DNA of 64,000 nt from Effrenium voratum (lineage: Eukaryota > Sar > Dinophyceae > Suessiales > Symbiodiniaceae): contig CAUJNA010003831.1 in the NCBI GenBank assembly GCA_963377175.1, positions 1 to 64,000 on the forward strand, given 5' to 3'. The notes below the pieces were generated by a model. The model did not search any database, was not told where the DNA came from, and saw only the letters and a program-made list of their open reading frames with translations. Positions 49,701 through 57,599 of the stretch are shown here, one piece after another. The position numbers were made by a program, and so were the translations under genes. Every line of letters starts with the position of its first letter. Position 1 is the first letter of the stretch.

Positions 49701-51619
49701 TTTGTCTTCGTTGTGGATTTTGCAGATCTGGTTCTGTGGAGTCTCAACTGCAAGCTTCTATGATACGGGCCGTCTATGATAGGTTGCCGCGTCTCAATCT
49801 TCTGCAGGTTTGCTACTGTAGTTGCATCGATCGCCCTTTTTTCTTGTTGCCACCTGTGCTTTGTCTCCACGATTCTGCACGTTGTACTTGTGGTTGGGGG
49901 TAGGGGTTGCGCAAAAACGGAGGGAGTCACAAATTTCCAGGACCTGTCCAGCATTTTGAGCATTAACCATTGCCTCTTGGAAGTCAACCTAGACCCGCCC
50001 TCGAGATAACAGCTGGCGGGGCATCGATACGTCACGTACATCCCGCTGGATGAGTCAGGAATCCTGGACGTTGTGCACGCTAGATGGGGTTGATACCAGA
50101 ATCCCCGTTAAAGTGACCAAGACATTGTGATGGGAATCCCACCTGGGTATCAGAGGCCGCATGCATTTTCCACGTTCTTGTGTCGCGGGATGCCTTAAGA
50201 CGGCACAGGTGACTGCCGTCTTGGAGGCTGGGCACTTGTCCGACTAGAAGAGCCGAGACGGTTTGCAACATCAGGAAGCACCTCCATTTACCAGGGCTCC
50301 ATTTCGGGTATTTGTGACCCACAGCCATTGCTTCTCACTTGGTAGTTTGAGATTGCTTGGACTATGCTGAAGAAGACGCATTGATCTTCTGCGATGATGA
50401 GGCTATTTGCGAGATTCGATGGTATTGTGTCACAGATGTATGTGCACGCATGCATGCAGCACACCACATACCTACCCACGTATGTGCGTGTATGCATACA
50501 CACACACACAGAGATGCTTAATGTATAGACGACGATACTCCTGCACGCCAGCACAATGCACGCAAATACACACACACACACATGCACGGACAGAGTGATC
50601 GGACATATGGTGTGTAGCACCGTATTTGGGCACACTTTGTTCTCACTCGTTCAAGTTGCGTTTGCACGACCCTGCATGTGCGTGCTGCTACAAAAAGACA
50701 CAAGTGCGCAAACAACCAAGACCTGCCCCAGAGCCAGGTCGTGGGAAGTCAACTGTGCCATCCTTCTGACAGATGACATAACCGTCTAACCTTTGGAAAC
50801 CAGTTTGAAGCAGGTCTTGAATGGACGGGCACCCCTGAGACGAAATTTAGACAAGCAACACATTGCCTGGTCCTTTCTGGATGATGTCCGTGACGCATAT
50901 ATTGATCCCTGGGAGGGACAAGACAGGCAAGTCTCGGATTTCGTGGGGCGGAGTTGTGGCATGCGGCCCATCTCACAGCGAAGGGTGCGAACATTGTTTT
51001 GATCCCGGGGCAAGCGACCTCGTGTTTTGGTCAAGATGGAGCCCTTCAACAAAGGGATGGCGGGAAGCACGATGAATCATTCCACGGAAGCCATGACCGC
51101 GTGCTTTGACCACAAAAACAGCAATGGGTCAAAATATCCAGTCTATGGTCGATTTTGGAGGGACATTGGGGGGATATCATTAGATTTCAAGCACACAACC
51201 AGGGGGACAAACCCAACGTGTCGCATGTCCGTGCCGGGCGCTGCGCATATTTTTCGCTTTTCAGGCGGGCAGGAAGTCTTTGGACGAGGGCCGCGCCTGA
51301 GCCTCGGTGTCCAAGGACTGCTTTTCCGACCGGTTTGGAGGTTCGGAAAGCAGTCCTAGTTTAGGCCAGGTGGAGTCCGGAATTGAGACTGAGCCGGGAA
51401 AAGCGGGAGGGCGCTGTCCGGAATCGAGACCAAGCTTAACTGTCCGGTCAAGAATATGAGAGATCCAACGTGAGCAGTTTCGCCTAAAAGGAGATTCGTC
51501 TAGAAATGCGGGGTGTCCGGGTTCCATGTTGCATCGCGGAGTATTCTCCGGGAATGGCATCATGAGCTGCATGCCAAGATGCCAAGGTGGTGAAAATCCT
51601 GTACGACGACAAGGGCGAG
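20578..51619 (+). CDS. Gfo/Idh/MocA-type NAD(P)-dependent oxidoreductase, split gene (about 21 exons)
   Basis: Exons joined in phase: 20578-20658, 21058-21101, 21193-21255, 21867-21903, 22095-22144, 22694-22718, 24235-24278, 25337-25383, 25776-25813, 26021-26088, 26171-26194, 26312-~26368, 42718-~42783, 44614-44656, 44880-~44920, 46064-46129, 46968-47005, 47153-47198, 48124-48172, 48911-48970 and probably 51587-51619. The product follows the whole family in order: Rossmann start ([10 protein letters not shown]), [15 protein letters not shown] (the lysine position of the family EKP motif), [48 protein letters not shown], and a C-terminal [14 protein letters not shown]...KPEDFD. Most donors are GC. 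The substrate is unknown. An exon between 44.92 and 46.06 kb and the 3' end are missing from this reconstruction. The intron 26.4-42.7 kb contains another gene. Confidence 0.9.
23336..23690. repeat. 355-bp almost pure polypyrimidine tract (CCCTT/CCCCT/CCT repeats)
   Basis: The plus strand is C/T throughout apart from a few isolated G residues, and drifts from CCCTT units to CCCCT and then CCT units. Mirror-symmetric homopurine/homopyrimidine DNA of this length can form triplex (H-DNA) structure; that is inference. Confidence 0.95.
23697..23850. repeat. TCCA/TTCA tetranucleotide microsatellite
   Basis: Starts as (ATTTATTC)n-like and becomes (CATC)n with TCCG variants. It follows the polypyrimidine tract inside the same intron. 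Confidence 0.95.
24029..24132 (+). repeat. ~105-bp inverted-terminus repeat, copy 1
   Basis: Starts GGGTGTGGGTCAAAAATAGG, has ACTAAAACCTGCGGTCC inside, and ends GTTGACCCAGACCCAA, the inverse of its start. It lies in the intron just before oxidoreductase exon 7. Confidence 0.75.
24235..26368 (+). CDS. Oxidoreductase exons 7-12: active-site region
   Basis: Exon 7 encodes [14 protein letters not shown]; exon 8 begins inside the next valine codon and gives [15 protein letters not shown], so the lysine of the family's EKP-like motif is kept as T-K-P. Exon 9 gives [12 protein letters not shown], exon 10 [20 protein letters not shown], exon 11 (24 bp) YFTSFMSQ and exon 12 [19 protein letters not shown]. 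Donors are GC, GC, GC, GT and GC in turn. The donor after exon 12 is not resolved; by family length the next residues are [11 protein letters not shown], encoded 16.3 kb away at 42718. Confidence 0.85.
25051..25157 (-). repeat. ~105-bp inverted-terminus repeat, copy 2 (reverse orientation)
   Basis: Starts AATTGGGTATGGGTCAAAG and ends TTTTTGACCCACAGCCATT, so it is the reverse of the other copies. A partial end (TTTTGACCCACAGCCA) recurs at about 25291. Located in the intron before exon 8. Confidence 0.75.
26369..28354 (+). other. Upstream part of the host intron; possible GluRS 5' region
   Basis: This stretch must hold the promoter and first exon(s) of GluRS if that gene is independently expressed. 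Two short coding-looking blocks were seen: [18 protein letters not shown] at 27247-27300 and a basic block at 26850-26990 ([15 protein letters not shown]). Neither could be joined in phase to GluRS exon 1 with confidence. The rest is repeat-containing. Confidence 0.35.
27671..27776 (+). repeat. ~105-bp inverted-terminus repeat, copy 3
   Basis: Starts TTGGCTGTGGCTCAAAG, has CAAAACCTGCG inside, and ends TTTTGAGCCACACCCATT. Both ends carry the same compensating change (GGCTC/GAGCC), so the inverted pairing is kept. It lies upstream of GluRS exon 1. Confidence 0.75.
28355..30763 (+). CDS. gltX: GluRS exons 1-4: leader and HIGH-motif region
   Basis: Exon 1 (28355-28425) is GC-rich and encodes [20 protein letters not shown]; its GC donor and phase fit exon 2 exactly (CA|G), giving ...[13 protein letters not shown]. 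Exon 2 encodes [17 protein letters not shown] then ARTALFNYL. Exon 3, 35 bp, encodes [11 protein letters not shown]. Exon 4 encodes [18 protein letters not shown] and ends PIVRQRERI before a GA donor. The catalytic nucleotide-binding fold is complete through here. The intron at 29655-30643 holds a copy of the ~105-bp inverted-terminus repeat. Confidence 0.92.
28355..41424 (+). CDS. gltX: Glutamyl-tRNA synthetase, bacterial/organellar type, about 20 exons, nested gene
   Basis: Charges tRNA-Glu with glutamate. Exons joined in phase: 28355-28425, 29171-29257, 29620-29654, 30644-30763, 31350-~31393, 31643-31693, 31922-31964, 32654-32745, 33117-33180, 33338-33464, 34098-34207, 34701-34783, 35624-35660, 36233-36291, 36523-36570, 37743-37823, 38683-38727, 38936-39029, 40393-40450 and 41331-~41422. 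The product has HIGG (29220-29231) and KLSKR (34156-34170), the two class I signatures, and a full-length C-terminal anticodon-binding part ending ARLR. The first exon is alanine-rich and probably part of a transit peptide, which suggests plastid or mitochondrial use. Start codon and last exon were not identified. The whole gene lies in one intron of the oxidoreductase gene, same strand. Confidence 0.93.
29716..29818 (+). repeat. ~105-bp inverted-terminus repeat, copy 4
   Basis: Starts TGGCTGTGGGTCAAAAAAAGG, has ACTAAAACCTGCGGCCCCC inside, and ends ATTTTGACCCATACCCAT. It lies in the GluRS intron between exons 3 and 4. Confidence 0.8.
31350..33464 (+). CDS. gltX: GluRS exons 5-10: connective and glutamate-binding region
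   Basis: Exon 5 [13 protein letters not shown]; exon 6 [17 protein letters not shown]; exon 7 [14 protein letters not shown]; exon 8 [20 protein letters not shown] followed by PEEGSTSWK; exon 9 [20 protein letters not shown]; exon 10 [20 protein letters not shown] followed by [19 protein letters not shown]. Exons 6/7 share AAGGCGG at their borders and exons 8/9 share AGGA. Donor classes: exon 5 possibly GT, 6 GC, 7 GA, 8 GA, 9 GC, 10 GA. The order and spacing match bacterial GluRS throughout. The exact end of exon 5 is uncertain by a few bases. Confidence 0.9.
34098..34783 (+). CDS. gltX: GluRS exons 11-12: KMSKS-type loop
   Basis: Exon 11 encodes [20 protein letters not shown] then [15 protein letters not shown]; the KLSKR signature is at 34156-34170. 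Exon 12 encodes [20 protein letters not shown] then EIFSTQQ. The junctions use GC donors, and exon 12 and exon 13 share the seven-base repeat CAGGCGA at their borders (34781 and 35621). Confidence 0.92.
35624..41424 (+). CDS. gltX: GluRS exons 13-20: anticodon-binding half
   Basis: Exon 13 [12 protein letters not shown]; 14 [19 protein letters not shown]; 15 [16 protein letters not shown]; 16 [20 protein letters not shown] followed by TLIEYKQ; 17 [15 protein letters not shown]; 18 [20 protein letters not shown]; 19 [19 protein letters not shown]; 20 [20 protein letters not shown] followed by EVLARLR. Blocks 18-20 match the end of bacterial GluRS. After ARLR an AG|GC donor is likely; the unspliced frame runs on through an (SPW)n stretch to a stop at 41554, which is probably intron. 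The intron after exon 16 and its neighbours hold (TA)n, (CT)n and poly-T tracts. Confidence 0.9.
37935..38035 (+). repeat. Related intron repeat, second subfamily
   Basis: The stretch GGTAGGTGCGCCACCCATTT ... GATTGGGATGTTCACTTGGG ... TTTTAACCCATGGCCA recurs, with a longer left end, at 49025-49102. Both copies are in introns (GluRS intron 16 and after oxidoreductase exon 20). Confidence 0.7.
38176..38221. repeat. (CT)n microsatellite
   Basis: About 23 uninterrupted CT units inside GluRS intron 16. A (TA)n block is directly upstream at 38033-38050. Confidence 0.97.
42718..51619 (+). CDS. Oxidoreductase exons 13-21: C-terminal half
   Basis: Exon 13 gives [20 protein letters not shown]; exon 14 [14 protein letters not shown]; exon 15 [14 protein letters not shown]; exon 16 [12 protein letters not shown]...EVTVDQ; exon 17 [13 protein letters not shown]; exon 18 [15 protein letters not shown]; exon 19 [16 protein letters not shown]; exon 20 [20 protein letters not shown]; exon 21, less certain, [11 protein letters not shown]. 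Exons 16/17 share CAGGC and 14/15 share AGGA at their borders. The 13/14 junction is out of phase as read, and the 15/16 join lacks the expected ~14 residues, so small exons may be missing. The final exon and stop were not found. Confidence 0.85.
42893..42930. repeat. (TA)n(CA)n microsatellite
   Basis: ATAT units pass into CACA units about 110 bp after oxidoreductase exon 13. Confidence 0.95.
44347..44464 (+). repeat. ~105-bp inverted-terminus repeat, copy 5 (divergent)
   Basis: Starts TTGGCTGTGGGTCAAAATTA and ends ATTTTTGACCACCACAGCTA; the interior holds GGACCGCAGGTTTTT. It lies between oxidoreductase exons 13 and 14. Confidence 0.65.
46154..46500. repeat. (TGG)n and degenerate GTGGTCGT tract
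   Basis: A pure TGG run (46154-46200) is followed by imperfect GTCGTGGT units to about 46500. It starts 25 bp after the end of oxidoreductase exon 16. Long Val- or Gly-rich frames here follow from the repeat. Confidence 0.93.
46596..46745. repeat. TTTC/TGTC tetranucleotide microsatellite
   Basis: TGTCTTTC units change into a pure (TGTC)n run before 46745. Intronic, between oxidoreductase exons 16 and 17. Confidence 0.95.
48975..49104 (+). repeat. Second copy of the related intron repeat
   Basis: Contains AAAATGGATTGGCAGGGTCA at its left and TTTTGACCCATGGCCAAATGG at its right, which pair as inverted ends. It starts five bases after oxidoreductase exon 20, so it nearly fills the donor end of that intron. 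Confidence 0.7.
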
Positions 51620-54600
51620 GCTGGTGGCGGGCTTTGACTTAACCCCTGTGCTTGCAGAAATCAAGTATGGCCCCTTCGTCTCGCTTGGAAGGCAGCTGGA
51701 CAAGTGTACTGAACCAAGAACTGATTGTAAGAGGGAATACCTCGCAGAGCCATTCAATCGCTTCATGTGAGCTCACTGACCACATGTTGGCCAGTCTACT
51801 GTAGGGGAACATATGGGGGACCACCCAAATCCCCACAAGTATTAATGAGCTTGCCTGGGGGGGAGAAGCTAGCCCTAGACTTGATTCATTCTGCAAAATA
51901 CAACCATTGTGCAGATGGGTTTTCCGACTTTCGGAAGCAGTGCTCTCGTTTAAAACACCGCTCAGGGGCTATTGAGACTCAAAACCACTATCTAGCCACG
52001 GAAGCCTATTGCTTAGGGATGTGTCTTGGATTGTCTCTAGGGATTTGCAAACTTGAGCGCAGCAATAGTGAGCACATGCGCGCTCTTTTGTGCGGAAGTT
52101 ATGGGACCTTTGCCCTGGTTTCAGGTGGGAAGCGTGACGCCTTTTCGGACATTTTGTGGCTTCCTTCATTGGACAGCTTTGGTTTTTTGTTTGGTTCGCC
52201 CCCCTGTCCAAAAAGAAAGCTTGGCGTTCCCGAGGCTTTGAACGGGGCGGATTAACGCAACTGCCTGCAAGAAAGCGCCGACTTGGCAGAAGATCAGCTG
52301 TGAAGACTTACGACCCTTGAGCATGCCGGAGGCGAGTTCCCGAATCCCCCATGCGCTTCTGATGTCCGAGGTGATACATCGTTGGGCAGGTAAAGTTCAC
52401 GTCTGTGCTAGAAAAAAAAACAGCCTTTTGCTCACAAGGCAGTAATTGGCTAGGTGGACCGCCTGGATTGAGCCGGGCGCCATCGAGTAAGCTTTTTGCT
52501 TGCGTCATTGCTGAACATGACTTGGACGGTTGCACTGGCATGCGAAGGGAAAGAAGGGACGTGGGAAAGGCTATTTTGCCCCACGAAGAGCCAGGTCTTC
52601 GTGTCTCTTGTCAGATTCACAGATGTCTTTGGACAGCTTCTAAAACCACCCCGGCTGCCGGGCTTCCGCCCCGTCTCACAGCTCCAGCCCCGGCTCGAGT
52701 GCATTGCCGTTACCTGACAAGTTGGAATGCCAGACACACATTTTTGGGACGAGAAAAGTCCGCCTATTTTTCCTTGACTTCCCCTGCGTCCCTTCTATGC
52801 GTTAAGGGTTGCTGTGACAGTTTGCATTCGGGGCTTGCGAGATACGCAGGCCGGAATTTCAATCTGTGCCGAGTTGGGGGCGGGCCCGCACCCCACATAT
52901 TTCGCCCTCTTGGGCCGTAGGCAGGACATTTTCGACTCGGCCGCGACGCCAGTTTCAAAAGCTGGGGCTGGTGACGAATGGACCCAGAAAGTCGAGCTGC
53001 TCCCAAGGGTCGTCATGGAAAGCACCCAATGGCGTGTCAGGAGTTCGGATACAGGAGATTCCTTCAGAATAGCCAGTCTATGGGGCACTCACTAAATATC
53101 CCGGAGAAGCTAGGGGTCCCTCTCGTTTTGCCATGCCCAAGCTAAGCTCATATTTCCTTAGACCGCGACTGTTGTGGTGCTTGGGCTTTCTACCAGTGAA
53201 GGGCTCTTCGCTCGCAGCCGCTGAGTGTTCCAGACCTAGGGGTCAAGCTCTTTGGCACCGGGGCATTTTGTTCGCAGAAATCACAAAGGGTGCCGCTGGT
53301 CGACCGAACTTTGGCCGAGCATGGCGATGCAGCCCGCAAACAAGTCTGTGCGGAAGCTCAGCAAGCGGGCGGGCGGGCGTGGTTGAGACAGGTGATGTTT
53401 ACATTTTTTTGGTATTGCAGTTTGTCGGTAGAGTTGCAAGTCGGGAATTCACAGAAGTCATGCGGCCCATTTTCTAGTGGTACCCCGTTGAGGGTTCTCA
53501 TTTTCTAGACCATTGCTCCTCTGGCTTTCTACTCAAGGCATTGCCTCTTCAGTAGAGCATTCCAAGAGCCCCGAGTCTGTTAAGAAATACGGTGGAAAAC
53601 ATGCGCCTCCCTGAGCTGAAACTCTGGTGCCTATGTTTTTCCATTCTGTAGGGGTTGGAGAACCTTCCTCTTGGCTCCTTTTTAAGATAGGAAGGAAGAT
53701 TCCGGCTTCTCAGTTCCGAAGGTCCGACACATGGGTTACTTGTCAAGCTTGGTTAGCAAGAAGTCTCATTTTGTTGAAAGCACCCCTTAACGACAGGCAG
53801 GCTCATCTTTGTGGAAGTGAAGCCACTGCATCGTTTGGAACAGATATACGCCATGGCCAGCCAAACAATGCCACCTCTAGAGTCGGCAACAAAGGAACAT
53901 ACCCTGGCCAAGAAGGACTGACGAAGCCGCTCCACCTGGCTTTGTTGCGCTCGCAGCGCTCGAATGGACGGCTCCAGCTGCTGGATGTTCGAGCAGCCTC
54001 CACGGCAAGCGTGCCAACGAAAACAAATTGCAAAATACAGCAGTGACAGCACAAGGCAGCTCAAACCCCTGGACGGCCATGCGGCCGAGCTTGCGTGCAC
54101 TGAAAGCTTTGCACGGCAGAGATAGCTTGAGTCAAACAGGCTATTAGCTACCTATTTTATAGCGAGCTAGCCCGGGGTATCACGAGCTCACCATGATACA
54201 GGTCCTTTGCTTGGGTATTCTTTTGATGTTGACCCAGGATGAATAAACCCGTCCCATTATTAGGGGGGTGTTCCCTCCAAAAGTGATGAATCCCCACTAA
54301 AAGGGGACATACTCCTATTAATCAACCAGGGGTTTATTAACCCGGGGTTAACATTAATCAGCTTTTGGAATTTTTAGTGAGTAGTTGCAGAAGCTATGCC
54401 TTGGAACCTCCCCGTCCGAGGCGCCCCTGGGCTACCAGGCCCTGTGCGGAGCCTCAGCTCCAAAGCAAGTCAGGGGGCTATGCAAGGGCGTGCCAGGAGC
54501 TCATCGTCTTTGGTCGGTTGATGAAGTTTCCAAGAAGGATCTATATATACTGTGTAGGATATGTGATTGTACAGAGACATGCTGATGGTTTTGTGTTTTT

Positions 54601-54859
54601 TGGTGTATGATATATGATGTTGATATGTGTATATATATATATATAAATGTGTGTCCATATATATATATATAATACATATATATATATATATATATAATTG
54701 TTGATTTACATATCTTGATTTACATGTATGTTTTTCACCGGACAGTTCCCGGGGTTTGCCCGGGCCCACGCCGACCTCACCGCCTCGGGCAGCGCAGCGG
54801 GGGGTTTTGTCCTGTCTGCAAACAAACCCCCAAATAACAAACCGCAAATCCCAACAGAC

Positions 54860-54985
54860 AGAACCCCGATTTCGACCCCCTGAAACCATAGCCCCTAAAC
54901 CGGTGGCCCTAACACCATAAGCCCTACACCTTGAGCCTAAAACCACAACCCCCGACCCTACAACCATAAACCGCGAACCGACAAT
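54860..54985. repeat. Degenerate CCCTAAA-like tract
   Basis: Contains AGCCCCTAAACC, GGCCCTAACACCATAAGCCC and similar units, resembling scattered plant-type telomere repeats (CCCTAAA strand). Confidence 0.6.
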
Positions 54986-56309
54986 AATCCTTGCAAAATT
55001 GAGCTTCATTCCAAGTTCATTTGGCCATGACACTAGCTATCTTCTCCAGTTGATTTTTGAAATGCACAAGAAACTGCGAACGATTAAAATTGAATATGGT
55101 TTGAACTGGAAAGCGTTTTCAACTGGATATCCTTCCTTTACTTGATTTTCAATAGTTGTTATTGGCGACAATTGAATCAACTTAGAGCAACATTTGTTTC
55201 AATTAGACTGAACTAGCATGTACATGGAATTATGCACAACACTTGAGTACACATGTATGCAACTGCGCAAAGACATGAAGTAGGAATGAGTTCCCTTTCC
55301 CCAAGTTGATGATTTGCTGAATTTCGCTGCCAACCAAAAATACAAACCAAGGAATAGAGCTGCTACAGGCGAGTTGAAGCTGCCAAAGCATGCTTCGAGC
55401 ACTACTCTTGTGCGGAAAAGTTGCGCTTTTTGAGCTGGAGCTGCCAAAGTGCACTTTGCATACTCCCATGTGAAATTAAGTGCACTTCAAGCACGCCAAT
55501 GTGACGGTCATACAACTCCTATTCAACGTTGCGCTTAACTTCTGCTTGGTTGGAATTTGCATGGAGTTGCGCGTCCAGTCAGTTAACTTTAAAGGCTCAA
55601 AGCATTTGTCATCGCCAGTCTGACCAAAAACCTCAGGGGGGGGTAGCGTTTGCACATATATGCGTATATGTGCATTATTGTACGACACATGTTATGTGAC
55701 AATGTGGTATATGGCGGTTTTACATATTTTGTTCTCACATGGGTTGTCAGAGCATGCGCCCGGACGCTGGCTGCCTGCCAAGTATGCCTGGAGATAGGCA
55801 TCAAAGAAGTTCGGTTGCATAGGGGACATTGAAGACTCCATGAGGGGTGCTTTGCAGGGGTGTACTTGCAGGATACCTGACAATGAGCTTTCTGACTTGG
55901 TCATTTGACGCCGCTTTGGACAACTCGGGTTAGGTTCGAGGTTTTGGTGCTTGTGCAAGCGCTGGGTGTGCTCGAGGAGGTGGAGTTTGCGATTGCTGGT
56001 ACTTGTTAGTGTCCAAAACCAATTCCATTAACTCGTCCTTCTTAGCACACCATCAGTCGCTCTGAGTGTCCCTTCTCAGATCAAGTCATGTTGCAGGGGG
56101 TGCCCGTCACATGAGATATCACAACATGGGGAGCCCCACCCTTTTGCTGAAGGAGAACAAAGGCGCCCGATATTTTTTGCATGCAAATGTCAAGGGCTGA
56201 AACGCGCATGTTGAGGCTGCGATTTTCGGATAGGCGACCAACCAGGCCATGGCACGATCCCCAAATTGACGTGTTTCACAAACGGCGAGCTATTCTTACG
56301 AGGAGTTTT

Positions 56310-56390
56310 TTTCTCACTGCGCTTCGGCAAGCAAACCAGCGAGCGAGCGAGCCAGCAAGCAAGCAACCAAGAAAGCAAGCAAGGAAGAAT
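56310..56390. repeat. GCAA/GCGA-type short repeat
   Basis: GCAAGCAAACCAGCGAGCGAG and continuing GCAAGCAA units lie directly before the telomere-like tract. Confidence 0.8.
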
Positions 56391-56394
56391 GCAA

Positions 56395-56875
56395 CCAACT
56401 CTTTGCCTAACCCCAGCCTAACCCCACCCTAGCCGACTCTAAACAGCCCTGAAACAACCCTAAACCTATCTTGCACAAGCCCCAAACCGACACTAGCCCT
56501 AAACAGACCCCTAAACCACCCCACCAACCCTAAGCCAATTGAAGCCAGCCTAAACCGCTCTAAGCCAACCCTAGCGCCGCGAAACCGACCGTAGTCCAAC
56601 CCTGCACCGGCAATAAACCACCCAGAAACAACCGTAGCCGAAACCTACAGCCACCCCGAACCAACGCTAAAACACCCTAATCTAACCCTAAACCAACCGT
56701 AAAGCGGACACACAGCGACCCCAAACCAAAGCCAACCCCCGAAAACTTAACGTAAATCAACCCTGACCGGACCTTAAACCCTACAAAGCCTTAAGCCAAC
56801 AATAAGCCAATCCTACAAACACCCTCAACCAACCCTAAACTGACCTTCAACCAACCCACCCTAGACCAAAACCAC
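56395..56875. repeat. 480-bp degenerate telomere-like tract (CCCTAAAC variants)
   Basis: The whole stretch is built from AACCCTAAACC-, AGCCCTAAACAG- and ACCAACCCTAAGCC-like units, on the C-rich strand only and with no long pure run. It is consistent with an old interstitial telomeric array that has decayed, or with a satellite of similar composition. Confidence 0.65.
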
Positions 56876-57113
56876 GGTGGGAAAACATATCCCCGTTGAA
56901 GTAGAACATCATTCCTCGGCAAGAGGCCCCCCCCCCCCCCTCCGCCGCTTGAGGTCCACTGCCATTGTCAAGTCCGGCTCGGCGCCCGCGCTGAGGCGCG
57001 GCCAATGCCTTTTCGGTTGCAATTGGCTGTGGGTGAAAAGTATGTGTCCCGGACTAAAACCTGTTGCCACAAGAGCTAGGGCTCGAGGGCCCACCCAATT
57101 TTCCGATGTCCTT

Positions 57114-57220
57114 TTGGCTGTGGGTCAAAAATAGGTGCCCAAAATGGAATCCTGGTAGATGGAAACACGGACTAGAACCTGCGGTCCCCTGGTGGTTTAA
57201 TTTTTGACCCATACCCAATT
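57114..57220 (+). repeat. ~105-bp inverted-terminus repeat, copy 6 (clearest)
   Basis: Starts TTGGCTGTGGGTCAAAAATA and ends ATTTTTGACCCATACCCAATT, an almost perfect ~18-bp inverted repeat. A truncated relative (TTGGCTGTGGGTGAAAAGTA) lies directly upstream at about 57024. Another partial end is at about 50310 (GTGACCCACAGCCATT). Confidence 0.8.
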
Positions 57221-57599
57221 AGCGGTGCACCAGCACTTTGATCGAGCGAGCATGTGACGAGCTCGCTGACATGCGCTTCAGCCGCCCTTGGTCCCAGTCA
57301 TCTGCGTTTCCAGGGGCGCGTTTTCCAGAAGAAAACGAGGCAGAAGTTTGGTCTCCAGCCACCATGCTCGGGTGCATGCGCTGTGCAGGTCGCTGGGCAA
57401 GACCAGCCGGAGGCTTAGCACGCTTTGAGGTTCCAGGAAAGGTTCCAGGAAAGTCGATCGAAGAGGGACGCTGACGCTGGACGCTGACGCTGTTCTTTGC
57501 TGCCTTCAGGCCGTGCTCTTACTTCTTTGCAGGGCTTGTTGGCCCTCCACTTGCATTTTCAGGAGGCATCGTGGAACGTGCCTTTTCTTCGACCCCTTT

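Larger units (their letters stand above)
51620..57230. other. No recognised gene; repeats and orphan exon-like blocks
   Basis: One block at 53291-53392 reads VPLVDRTLAEHGDAARKQVC in a frame bounded by AAG|G and CAG|G, so it resembles an exon, but its gene is unknown. (TA)n tracts occur at 54630-54700. The region may be the 3' end of the oxidoreductase gene, an unidentified gene, or intergenic. Confidence 0.35.

Noticed and set aside
50786..51070. Overlapping forward and reverse frames at 50.8-51.1 kb
   Set aside because: Both strands are open with similar quality; no family pattern or splice borders could favour either.
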